From NCBI GenBank assembly GCA_902782795.1, contig CACZOT010000013.1, positions 1 through 13,006 of the forward strand: 13,006 bases of DNA. The letters run 5' to 3'. The notes beneath the pieces were generated by a model. It was not told where the DNA came from, made no database searches, and was given only the letters and a program-made list of their open reading frames with translations. Positions 6,655 through 12,997 of this stretch are shown here, one piece after another (the stretch's first letter is position 1; each line of letters opens with the position of its first letter). A program made the translations under genes and the position numbers. This DNA comes from an uncultured Eubacteriales bacterium (lineage in GTDB: Bacteria; Bacillota; Clostridia; Christensenellales; Aristaeellaceae).

Positions 6655-6684
6655 CTTGCCCGCGGTCGGCGGCGATGTTATAAT
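6655..6684 (+). promoter_or_regulatory. promoter of the Tp47-like/FMN gene pair
   Basis: TTGCCC (6655-6660) and a consensus TATAAT (6679-6684) are 18 nt apart. A further GTTAG half-site (on the minus strand, 6694-6698) lies at the expected start point. The leader would be about 140 nt long. A second -10-like TATAGC lies inside the palindrome at 6742-6747 and could mark an alternative start. Confidence 0.55.
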
Positions 6685-6734
6685 TCAAGATGTCTAACCG
6701 CTTCGCGCGCGAGGCGATTTTTCTTTTCGCCCTC

Positions 6735-6752
6735 GGTTAGCTATAGCTAACC
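6735..6752. promoter_or_regulatory. perfect 18-bp palindrome, GTTAG motif copy 5
   Basis: GGTTAGCTATAGCTAACC equals its own reverse complement over all 18 positions. It is in the leader region of the Tp47-like gene, about 80 nt before the start codon. It is the most symmetric of five related elements in the window and defines the arms GTTAG/CTAAC with a 6-bp centre. A dimeric repressor such as a DtxR-, TetR- or MarR-type protein is the likely reader. Aligned to the DtxR box, about 13 of 19 positions agree. Confidence 0.7.
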
Positions 6753-6832
6753 TCGTGCCGAAGCGCCGACTCCGGCGGACGCATCGTTCGCCCCGATTTC
6801 ATGCGCATGTGCGCGAAAGGAGAGTTCCACCC

Positions 6833-8188
6833 ATGAAAAAGCTGGTCTCCCTGCTCCTGGCCGCGGTTCTGGCCGCCTCCCTGTTTGCCTTCGCCGCCGC
6901 GGAGGACGAGCTGGTCTACGGCACCGCCACCCTCACCTACGCCGAGTTCTACGCGGGCGACGTCTCCAGCACGGATTCCTATGACGCCGTCACCTCCGCC
7001 ACCACCGGCAAATCCGGCACCTTCCAGAACACCGTCACCGATTTTGTGGACGCTGACGCCAACAAGGACGGCTACCATCTCACCGGCCTGGCCAACGTGA
7101 ACGTGGCCGTTCCCGCCGCGGACGTGGAGGCCTACAAGGCCATCAACCCCACCTTCGTGGAGAACGCCGGGAAGCCCGCGCAGTATAAGCCCGTGACCGT
7201 CTCCAACGGCAAGGCCGTCTACGGCGCGACCGTGTGGAACGTCGCCGACACCGTCGCCGACGCCGCGATCGAGGTCGTCACGGATTCGCACTGGGGCGAC
7301 TATCAGATCAACATCACCGAAAGCAGCACCGCCTATATCCGCAACACCCGCGAGGACGGCGACTTCGCCGTCAACAGCGGCATCCTCGGCATCATCGTGG
7401 AGACCGAGAGCGGCCTGAAGGTGGGCATGGAGCACCTGCAGAGCATCTGGGTGCAGCCCTGGGAGATCTCCTGGAACGTCTCCGTGGACAATTCCCACAA
7501 CGAGGAGCTCGTCTACGACAACCTCCCCGAGCTGGACAAGCTCATGGGCGAGACCGTCACCAAGATCACCTTCATCAACGCGGACGACGCCTACGTCTTC
7601 ACCTTTGACGGCGCGTACCTGCCCGTCAAGTTCGAAAGCAGCCTGAGCGTGGCGGACGCCGCCTCCGCGGAGGGCAAGACCGCCGTGACCCTCACCGGCC
7701 TGGTCGAGGACTACACGCCCGTCTGGAGCGTGCGCGGCCTCGAGAGCAGCGTGGAAGGCAACAGCGAGCTTTCCTGGACCGACGACCTGCCCGGCGCCTA
7801 CACCCTCGTCCTCACGGACGGCAGCGGCAAGTACGCCCCCCTGAGCGCCTCCTTCGTGCTCTCCACCGACGTCCTGCCCGCAGCCTGGGACGGTGAGACG
7901 GGCGAGCTGACCCTGGCCGAGGGCTGCGACGAGGCCATGTTCGAGTGCTTCCTGGCCAACCTCGCGACCGTCAGCGTCAATGGCACGGAGTACATGGCCT
8001 CCGGCCGCGGCGGCGTCGTGATCATCAACAACATCGGCGAGCTCGATACCGAGGCCGCCGTCACCTCCGGCCGCGGCGCGGACGCCGTCACCACGCCCGT
8101 CTTCCCCGAGTCCGGCGACTATGAGATCACCGTGAAGGCCACCGGCTTCAACACTCCCCTGACCTTCACCGCCACCATCGAAAAGTAA
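6833..8188 (+). CDS. secreted Tp47-like protein (PBP-Tp47 family)
   Basis: A 451-residue exported protein. Residues 1-23 form a signal peptide (KK, a long Leu/Ala core, then AFAAA before EDE); there is no lipobox Cys, unlike the lipoprotein Tp47 of Treponema pallidum. The N-terminal region matches Tp47 as I remember it: VYGTATLTYAEFYAGD (28-43) beside its YGYATLSYADYWAGE, then DAVTSATTGKSGTFQ (51-65) beside its DAVSRATHGHGAFRQ. YHLTGLANVNVAVP (81-94) and the C-terminal GAYTLVLTDGSGKYAPLSASF (321-341) also correspond. The C-terminal third is strand-rich, like the Tp47 C domain. Tp47 was described as a penicillin-binding protein; its true role is unsettled. AAAGGAGAG lies 8 nt before the ATG. 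The next gene, an FMN/haem membrane protein, is in the same direction and suggests a redox or metal role. Confidence 0.82.
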   Translation: MKKLVSLLLAAVLAASLFAFAAAEDELVYGTATLTYAEFYAGDVSSTDSYDAVTSATTGKSGTFQNTVTDFVDADANKDGYHLTGLANVNVAVPAADVEAYKAINPTFVENAGKPAQYKPVTVSNGKAVYGATVWNVADTVADAAIEVVTDSHWGDYQINITESSTAYIRNTREDGDFAVNSGILGIIVETESGLKVGMEHLQSIWVQPWEISWNVSVDNSHNEELVYDNLPELDKLMGETVTKITFINADDAYVFTFDGAYLPVKFESSLSVADAASAEGKTAVTLTGLVEDYTPVWSVRGLESSVEGNSELSWTDDLPGAYTLVLTDGSGKYAPLSASFVLSTDVLPAAWDGETGELTLAEGCDEAMFECFLANLATVSVNGTEYMASGRGGVVIINNIGELDTEAAVTSGRGADAVTTPVFPESGDYEITVKATGFNTPLTFTATIEK

Positions 8189-8203
8189 AAAGGCGATCCT
8201 CCT

Positions 8204-8242
8204 GCCGCGCGGGTGGGCTTCTCCCTCCGCGCGGCCCTTTTT
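8204..8242 (+). terminator. intrinsic terminator between the Tp47-like and FMN genes
   Basis: A perfect 9-bp stem, GCCGCGCGG with CCGCGCGGC, encloses 14 nt and is followed by CC and five T (8238-8242). As no separate promoter is obvious before the next gene, it may act as a partial terminator that lowers downstream expression relative to the secreted protein. Confidence 0.7.
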
Positions 8243-8280
8243 CATCCCCGAAAACAAACGCCAGAAAAGGAGCTCCAAAC

Positions 8281-9363
8281 ATGGTATTGCTGATCTCCCT
8301 CGCGCTCGCGGCCATCCTCGTCTTTCCGGGGCGGGAATTCATCCGCAAGCGGCAGGGGCTTTGTTACTGGGCGTGCTGCGCCGTTTCCGCGGGCGTGATC
8401 GCCTGCGTGTTCAGCGGAATATCCCAGAGCCTGACCGGCGTTGCGCAGACGCTGCTCAACGTGTTTTTGCAGGGCGGCCTGGCCGGGGCGCTGTTCATCT
8501 TTGTGATGTACGCAGGGGCCATGCCGGACAGAAGCGCCTTCCGCCGCGCGGTCATGCCGATCCGCGGGCCGCTCTCCATCATGGCCTCCATCCTCACCCT
8601 GGGGCACAACGTCGCCTACGGCCGCACATACTTCGCCTACCTCTTCACGCGCGCATCCTCGCTGCGCTGGAACGTGCTGCTGGCGGCGATCTGCTCTCTG
8701 GTGATGATCGCCGTCATGCTGCCGCTGTTCGTCACTTCGTTCCTGCGGGTGCGCAGGCGCATGAAGCCGCGTGCCTGGAAGCGGCTGCAGCGCCTGGCGT
8801 ATCTCTTTTACGCGCTGATGTACGTTCATGTGCTCCTGCTCAACACCACCGGCGCGCGCGAGGGAAAGTGGACGGCGGTGCTGAACGTCGCGCTGTATTC
8901 GCTCCTGTTCCTCGTCTACGCCAGCCTGCGCCTGAGCCGCACCGCGCAAAAGGGCGGCCGCGAGGGCTGGACAGACTGGATCCAGCTGGCCTGCTCGGCC
9001 CTGATGATCGGCGCTCTCGTGGCGATCTTCCAGCTCGCTTCGCCGACAGCCGCCGCCCCGGAGGCGGATGCCGCCTACGCGGAGCCCGCCGCCTGGACCG
9101 ACGGCAAATACAAGGGCGAGGGCGTCGGCTACAACGGCCGCTTGACGGTCTCGGTCGTGATCCGGGACGGCGCCATCAGCAAGGCGGTCTGCACGGGCAG
9201 CGTGGACGACGAACCCTACCTGACCGACGCCGTGGAGGGCGTGCTCGGCGCGATCGTTGAAAAAAACACCACGAACGTGGACGCCGTCAGCGGCGCGACG
9301 ACCACCTCTGACGCCTTGATCGCCGCCGTGCGCGACGCGCTCGCCAAGGCCGTCGGAGAGTGA
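8281..9363 (+). CDS. ferric-reductase-like transmembrane protein with C-terminal FMN-binding domain
   Basis: A 360-residue membrane protein in two parts. The first 252 residues hold about eight hydrophobic helices. His109 (TLGHNVAYG) and His183 (LMYVHVLLL) lie in helices spaced as haem ligands are in the ferric-reductase/MsrQ-like domain. After a linker, residues 274-357 form an FMN-binding domain: DGKYKGEGVGYNGRLTVSV, then DAVEGVLGAI, then VDAVSGATTTSDAL (333-346). The SGAT motif (337-340) is where ApbE attaches FMN through Thr340 in NqrC-like proteins. Expected role: moving electrons across the membrane via haem to an outside flavin, possibly for ferric iron or another acceptor. AAAAGGAG precedes the ATG by 8 nt. 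ApbE itself is not in the window. It most likely works with the secreted Tp47-like protein encoded upstream. Confidence 0.88.
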   Translation: MVLLISLALAAILVFPGREFIRKRQGLCYWACCAVSAGVIACVFSGISQSLTGVAQTLLNVFLQGGLAGALFIFVMYAGAMPDRSAFRRAVMPIRGPLSIMASILTLGHNVAYGRTYFAYLFTRASSLRWNVLLAAICSLVMIAVMLPLFVTSFLRVRRRMKPRAWKRLQRLAYLFYALMYVHVLLLNTTGAREGKWTAVLNVALYSLLFLVYASLRLSRTAQKGGREGWTDWIQLACSALMIGALVAIFQLASPTAAAPEADAAYAEPAAWTDGKYKGEGVGYNGRLTVSVVIRDGAISKAVCTGSVDDEPYLTDAVEGVLGAIVEKNTTNVDAVSGATTTSDALIAAVRDALAKAVGE

Positions 9364-9390
9364 CCGCCGCCCCTCCGGTCCATGCAAAAC

Positions 9391-9421
9391 AAAGCGGACC
9401 TCCCCCCGGAGGTCCGCTTTT
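9391..9421. terminator. strong bidirectional terminator after the FMN gene
   Basis: AAAGCGGACCTCC and its exact complement flank four C, a 13-bp stem. Four T follow on the plus strand and TTTGTTTT on the minus strand. It ends the FMN gene and would also end the degraded minus-strand gene that stops at 9463. Confidence 0.9.
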
Positions 9422-9462
9422 GCGTTGGGGCAGAATTCAGCGGGAGCGCTTGTTTCGGTACA

Positions 9463-9838
9463 TCACCTTGCGTCCATGCCCTCGGCGTACTCTGCCTGGC
9501 CGGTGGGAACGCAAAGCCCGCAGGCAACGACGCCGTCCCCCTTCGCGCACCAGGGCGTGTGCGCCGCGCGGCTTGCAGGCGTTGCGGCGGAGGCGGCGCA
9601 CATGGAGGATGTCGAAGGAAAAACCGCCGTCCTGGGCTTCGATGAGGCTCTCGCCGCGGGAGGCGCGTTCGCACCGGTCCGCCCAGCCGGCGACCAACGG
9701 CGAAGGGGCGCCCCGCGCGCAATACGGCCGCCACGGTCCCGGCGATGTCGTTCCCGTACTGGCTGCGGGGGGCAAAAAACGCCCTGTCCGCGCGGACCGA
9801 GGTCCCCAATTCTGCGGCCTTTTTGGGGGAGGATTCAC
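9463..9838 (-). pseudogene. frameshifted remnant of an unrecognised Cys-containing protein
   Basis: No intact frame is convincing in this 530-nt gap, but three minus-strand pieces read like one protein with strongly G/C-ending codons. Piece 1 (up to about 9697) contains FFAPRSQYGNDIAGTVAAVL and AGRPFAV. Piece 2 contains AGWADRCERA, ESLIEAQDGGFSFDILHV and RNACKPRGAHALVREG. Piece 3, after the run of five C at 9537-9541, reads GDGVVACGLCVPTGQAEY and stops at 9463-9465. Shifts are needed near 9693-9699 and at 9537-9541. If the GTG at 9838 (AGAGGAG 10 nt upstream) is the start, one more is needed at 9825-9829. The Cys pattern (one Cys, another Cys, then CGLC) hints at a metal-binding site. Family not recognised. 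It is either a decaying gene or a real gene with homopolymer errors. Confidence 0.5.
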
Positions 9839-9892
9839 TCTCGGCAGGCTCCTCTCAGGTGTTCTATCGTCGCCGAGGGCGGAGAATTGGGC

Positions 9893-9922
9893 CGGACAAG
9901 CCGGGCGATTTTGTGGTACAAT
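9893..9922 (+). promoter_or_regulatory. promoter of the SpeE-like gene
   Basis: TACAAT (9917-9922) preceded by TGG forms an extended -10; CGGACA (9893-9898) is a weak -35 at 18 nt. The start codon lies about 30 nt downstream, so the leader is short. Confidence 0.5.
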
Positions 9923-9953
9923 CCTCCTGTGGGAGGAAAGGAGGCGCAGGCGG

Positions 9954-10817
9954 ATGATCGAACAGGACAACGGGCGGATCCTCGCCCTGCTCAGCGCGTA
10001 TTTGAACGAGCGGCCCCGCGCCGTGGAGCCGGCGACGCTGCGCGAGCTGATCGACGAATGCGGCCTGGACGCGGAGGAAGCGTATCTCCTCGCGCTGGCG
10101 GGAGCGATGGGCCTGGATATCGCCGACGACCGCGCCGACCGGGATCTCTTCGAGCGCTATCTGCGCGGATGGGTGCGGCGGCTGGACCCGGCCATCTACA
10201 CCGCGGATCCCTACTTCAGCCGCGTGCGCGTGCCGGAGAAGCGCCTGGGCCGCTGGGAGCTGCGCCGCCAGGCCTTCGCCCCCTGCGAGCTTATCGTCTG
10301 CGGGGACATGACCCGCTCCCCCGACGGGCGGATCCACGCGCGCCTGGGCTGGTTCGGCGAAGAGTTCGCCTACCCCGCCGTGCTCGAGGGCGGCCGCGAG
10401 TGGATGCTCATCACCCCCAACGAGATCGAGACCATGCGCCCCGCCGTCGCGAAGGCGCGCGGGCGTGTGCTCGCCTTCGGCCTGGGGCTGGGCTATTTCC
10501 CCTTCATGGTCTTAGAAAAGACCGAAGTCTCTTCCGTGACCGTGGTCGAGCGGGATCCGAACGTGCTCTCCCTCTTCCAGGAGGAGCTCCTTCCCCAGTT
10601 CCCGCACAAGGAGAAGATCTCCCTCGTGCATGCGGACGCCTTCGATTTCGCCCGCGAGCGCCTGCCCGGCGGCGGCTGGGATTTCGTCTTTACCGATCTC
10701 TGGCATGACGCCGGGGACGGCCTCCCCCTCTACCTGCGCATGAAGGCGCTCGAGCCCCTGGCCCAGGGCGGCGAGTTCGCCTACTGGATCGAGCCGACCC
10801 TCCGCTGTTACCTGTAA
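9954..10817 (+). CDS. SpeE-like Rossmann-fold protein of unknown activity
   Basis: A 287-residue cytosolic protein. The N-terminal 160 residues are helical and not recognised. The C-terminal part has the layout of spermidine-synthase/class I methyltransferase folds: VLAFGLGLGYFPF (172-184) is the glycine-rich nucleotide loop, VTVVERDPNV (195-204) ends in the acidic ribose-binding residue, HADAFDF (226-232) follows, and DFVFTDLWHD (243-252) is the fourth strand with its acidic end. It could bind SAM or decarboxylated SAM; the polyamine-site residues of true spermidine synthases are not evident, so a methyltransferase-like or binding role is equally possible. AAAGGAGG lies 9 nt before the ATG. 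The gene is alone between its own promoter and a strong terminator. Confidence 0.75.
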   Translation: MIEQDNGRILALLSAYLNERPRAVEPATLRELIDECGLDAEEAYLLALAGAMGLDIADDRADRDLFERYLRGWVRRLDPAIYTADPYFSRVRVPEKRLGRWELRRQAFAPCELIVCGDMTRSPDGRIHARLGWFGEEFAYPAVLEGGREWMLITPNEIETMRPAVAKARGRVLAFGLGLGYFPFMVLEKTEVSSVTVVERDPNVLSLFQEELLPQFPHKEKISLVHADAFDFARERLPGGGWDFVFTDLWHDAGDGLPLYLRMKALEPLAQGGEFAYWIEPTLRCYL

Positions 10818-10848
10818 GGCCCCTTGGGACCCGCGTCTCTTTCGCGAA

Positions 10849-10887
10849 AAAAGGCGGGGCCGCGCGTTTGGCGCGGCCCCGCCTTTT
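10849..10887. terminator. bidirectional terminator between convergent genes
   Basis: A perfect 17-bp stem (AAAAGGCGGGGCCGCGC and its complement) with a 5-nt loop. Four T follow on the plus strand and six on the minus strand. It serves the SpeE-like gene and the small secreted-protein gene. Confidence 0.92.
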
Positions 10888-10903
10888 GGGGTTGGTTTGT
10901 TTG

Positions 10904-11398
10904 TCAATCCGCCACGACGACCTTTTTCCCGGGCACGTATTTCTGCCACCAGATGACCTCGCTCGAGCGGGAGAGCAGGCCGTCGATGAAGGACCAGGAG
11001 GCGGCGGTATAGCCGTCCAGGGTCTGGCCGTCGCTGGAGTGGAGCACGAACGTCTCCACGTCGGCGGCGTCCGGCGCGCACAGGGGCACGGCGATGAGCC
11101 AGCCGTAATCGTCCGTGAGGCAAGCCACGGCGACGTCCTTTTGCACGCCGTCGCCCAGGGTAGTAAAGCTCGCCTCGGCAAAAAACCGCAGATCGTTCGC
11201 CGTGGGGTTGGCGCCGTTGAGGGCGAGCGTCTCCACGGCGGATTTGTATTCGCCGTAGCTCATAAGGCTGAGCGCTTCCTTGGCGCGGGTGAAGAGATCC
11301 TCCGGCAGGGACCCGGAATACCCGTCCGCGAGGGAGACGGCGGGCAGCAGCGCCAGCGCGACCAGAAGCGCGCAGGCCAGCAGGCGTTTCTTGTTCAT
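10904..11398 (-). CDS. small secreted protein of unknown function
   Basis: A 164-residue protein with a clear signal peptide: KKR at 3-5, a Leu/Ala-rich core and cleavage likely near SLA-DG at residues 22-25. There is no lipobox Cys at the cleavage point. The mature part has helix-like stretches (LFTRAKEALSLMSYGEYKSAVETL, 35-58) followed by a strand-rich part with WLIAVPLC, ETFVLHSSDG and a short WSFIDGLL helix. No family recognised. GGAGG lies 7 nt before the ATG and a promoter is at 11496-11524. It is transcribed alone, divergently from the glycosyltransferase gene and convergently with the SpeE-like gene. An extracytoplasmic location is well supported; nothing more can be said about function. 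Confidence 0.8.
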   Translation of the reverse strand: MNKKRLLACALLVALALLPAVSLADGYSGSLPEDLFTRAKEALSLMSYGEYKSAVETLALNGANPTANDLRFFAEASFTTLGDGVQKDVAVACLTDDYGWLIAVPLCAPDAADVETFVLHSSDGQTLDGYTAASWSFIDGLLSRSSEVIWWQKYVPGKKVVVAD

Positions 11399-11495
11399 AC
11401 CGATCCCTCCAAATGGGTTTTCTGCTCTTTAGACGCTGCGGGCGGTGGCGCGGTTCCGGCGGGAAGCGGCCTTTTTCCAAGTTTTTCGCGCTGAC

Positions 11496-11524
11496 AGTAT
11501 ACACGATCTCTCCCCTCCGCGCAA
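11496..11524 (-). promoter_or_regulatory. promoter of the small secreted-protein gene
   Basis: Minus strand TTGCGC (11519-11524), 17-nt spacer, TATACT (11496-11501). The leader would be about 90 nt. Confidence 0.55.
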
Positions 11525-11553
11525 CGCCTTCGCTCCCCCGTTTTTTTCCAAGA

Positions 11554-11582
11554 TTGCCTGCATGCGCGTTTCCTGCTATAAT
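11554..11582 (+). promoter_or_regulatory. promoter of the glycosyltransferase gene
   Basis: TTGCCT (11554-11559), 17-nt spacer, consensus TATAAT (11577-11582). It is back to back with the minus-strand promoter at 11496-11524. Confidence 0.7.
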
Positions 11583-11668
11583 GGGATATGGCTGGGAGGA
11601 CGCCCTTTTTCCGGGCCGGTCCGCCCCGCCGCAGCATCATCTTTTCGGAAAAGAACGGAGGGTTTTTC

Positions 11669-12784
11669 TTGAGACCGCTCATCCTTTCCTGCAATACCGG
11701 CGCCGGGCACAATTCCGCCGGCAAGGCCATCCGCGAGCAGTTCCAGAAGCGGGGCGTCGACTGCCCGATGATGGACGCCCTGGCCTTCGCCTCGGAGAGC
11801 CTTTCGCGCTTCATCTGCAACGTATACGTCCAGACCACCATCCGCGCGCCGGGCGTCTTCGGGGCGTTTTACCGCGCCAGCGAGGCGACGAGTTCCCCCC
11901 GCGTGCGCTCGATCTCCTACTTGGCCAACACGGGCTATTCCCACCGCCTCCACCGCTATCTGGAGGAGAACCGCATCGATACCGTGATCATGCCCCACAT
12001 CTTCCCCGCGGAGAGCATGACCCACATCCGCAAGCGCTACCATATCCGCGTGCAGACCTACATGATCTCCACCGATTACGATTGCTGCCCCTTCGTCGAG
12101 GAGACCTCGACGGACGCCTTCTTCATCCCCCACGACTCCCTGGCGGGCGAGTTCATCCGCCGCGGCGTCCCCGAGGAGCGCGTGCTCGTCTCCGGCATCC
12201 CCACGGCGGAGAAATTCGCCTCCAAGACGCCCAAGGCGACCGCCCGCGCCGAACTCGGCTTCCCCGAAAAGACGCCGATCATCCTGGTGATGAGCGGCTC
12301 CATGGGGTTCGGCCACGTGGAAGACATGGTGCGGCTCCTGCGCAACCGCATGCCGGACGAGGCGCGCATCGTCGTGCTCGGCGGCAATAACGAGCGCCTC
12401 AAGGCTTCGCTCCGCCATGCCTTTGAGAGCGACCGGCGCATCGAGGTGCACGATTTCACCACCCGGGCCGATCTCTATATGGACGCCTGCGACGTCATGC
12501 TCACCAAGCCCGGCGGGCTCACCAGCACAGAGGCGGCCGTCAAGAACGTGCCCCTGGTGCATACCGACCCCATCCCCGGCTGCGAGACGGATAACCTCAG
12601 CTTTTTCACGCACTTTGGCATGTCCGTCTCCGGCAAGGACCTGCCCGAGACCGCCGACGCCGCCATCCGCCTTCTCACCCGGCCTGATCTGCAGCGCGCC
12701 ATGGCCGAGGCCCAGCGCCGGAATACCAACGCGCGCGCCGCTTCGGATATCGTCGAGTACATCCTCGACCACGCCGCGCGCTAG
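11669..12784 (+). CDS. UgtP/MGDG-synthase-like glycosyltransferase
   Basis: A 371-residue glycosyltransferase of the GT28/GT-B type, expected to transfer a sugar from a UDP-sugar to diacylglycerol or a similar lipid at the inner face of the membrane. The N-terminal MGDG-synthase domain begins with LSCNTGAGHNSAGKAI (6-21) and includes PHIFPAE (109-115) and STDYDCCPF (134-142). The C-terminal donor-binding domain shows VSGIPTAEKF (174-183), MSGSMGFGHV (208-217), TKPGGLTSTEA (279-289) and PIPGCETDN (301-309). These are the standard landmarks of the UgtP/MurG group. The start is a TTG at 11669 with GGAGGG six bases upstream. An in-frame ATG at 11588 is rejected because it lies at the expected transcription start. 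Glycolipid synthesis is the likely role; the exact sugar and lipid are not visible. Confidence 0.9.
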   Translation: MRPLILSCNTGAGHNSAGKAIREQFQKRGVDCPMMDALAFASESLSRFICNVYVQTTIRAPGVFGAFYRASEATSSPRVRSISYLANTGYSHRLHRYLEENRIDTVIMPHIFPAESMTHIRKRYHIRVQTYMISTDYDCCPFVEETSTDAFFIPHDSLAGEFIRRGVPEERVLVSGIPTAEKFASKTPKATARAELGFPEKTPIILVMSGSMGFGHVEDMVRLLRNRMPDEARIVVLGGNNERLKASLRHAFESDRRIEVHDFTTRADLYMDACDVMLTKPGGLTSTEAAVKNVPLVHTDPIPGCETDNLSFFTHFGMSVSGKDLPETADAAIRLLTRPDLQRAMAEAQRRNTNARAASDIVEYILDHAAR

Positions 12785-12997
12785 GAAACGCTGCGCGCCA
12801 TCCCCGCGCGGCTGAAGCCGCGCGTCGACGGCGCCGCCCCGGGGGACCGCCCGCGCGCGGGGCTTCTCACGATCCCGCCGGGACAGCGGCCCGCGAGACC
12901 GAAGCCCGGGCGATCCGTTTGGAAAGCCGGTGTGCGAAGGAGCGCGTCCCGACATCATGGGCCGGCTTTGGGGACGCGCCAGCAAAGGAGGAACATC
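12785..12997 (+). other. structured 213-nt leader/intergenic region
   Basis: No gene was found here. It contains a perfect 8-bp hairpin with a TGAA loop (12805-12824), a GCCCC/GGGGC pairing (12836-12840 with 12859-12863), and two interleaved inverted repeats near the 3' end (12923-12979). No AT-rich -10 is visible, so the downstream gene may be read from the glycosyltransferase promoter. Confidence 0.6.
12923..12979 (+). promoter_or_regulatory. interleaved inverted repeats before the last gene, possible regulatory RNA
   Basis: AAAGCCGG (12923-12930) pairs with CCGGCTTT (12962-12969), and GCGCGTCCC (12942-12950) pairs with GGGACGCGC (12971-12979). Because each repeat has one arm inside the other, the two stems either form a pseudoknot or are alternatives. 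The last arm ends five bases before the AAAGGAGG ribosome binding site at 12984-12991. Confidence 0.5.

Noticed and set aside
6737..8278. Minus-strand open frame of 513 codons opposite the Tp47-like gene
   Set aside because: Gly/Val/Asp-rich shadow sequence without family features; the plus strand has the signal peptide, ribosome binding site and family match.
8242..9387. Minus-strand open frame opposite the FMN gene
   Set aside because: His/Gln/Arg-rich shadow without recognisable domains; plus-strand gene is secure.
9425..10708. Plus-strand open frame of 427 codons across the gap and the SpeE-like gene
   Set aside because: It becomes Arg/Pro-rich shadow sequence over the SpeE-like gene and has no ribosome binding site at its start.
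11588..11668. N-terminal extension of the glycosyltransferase from the ATG at 11588
   Set aside because: It starts 6 bases after the -10 hexamer, lacks a ribosome binding site, and family members begin just before the GAGHNSA motif.
12900..12980. Cobalamin-type riboswitch, suggested by GAAAGCCGGTG-like sequence
   Set aside because: The conserved core and the GCCACTG-like box are not present, so the resemblance is superficial.
11576..12985. Minus-strand open frame of 469 codons opposite the glycosyltransferase gene
   Set aside because: Antisense shadow of a gene with unmistakable GT28 motifs.
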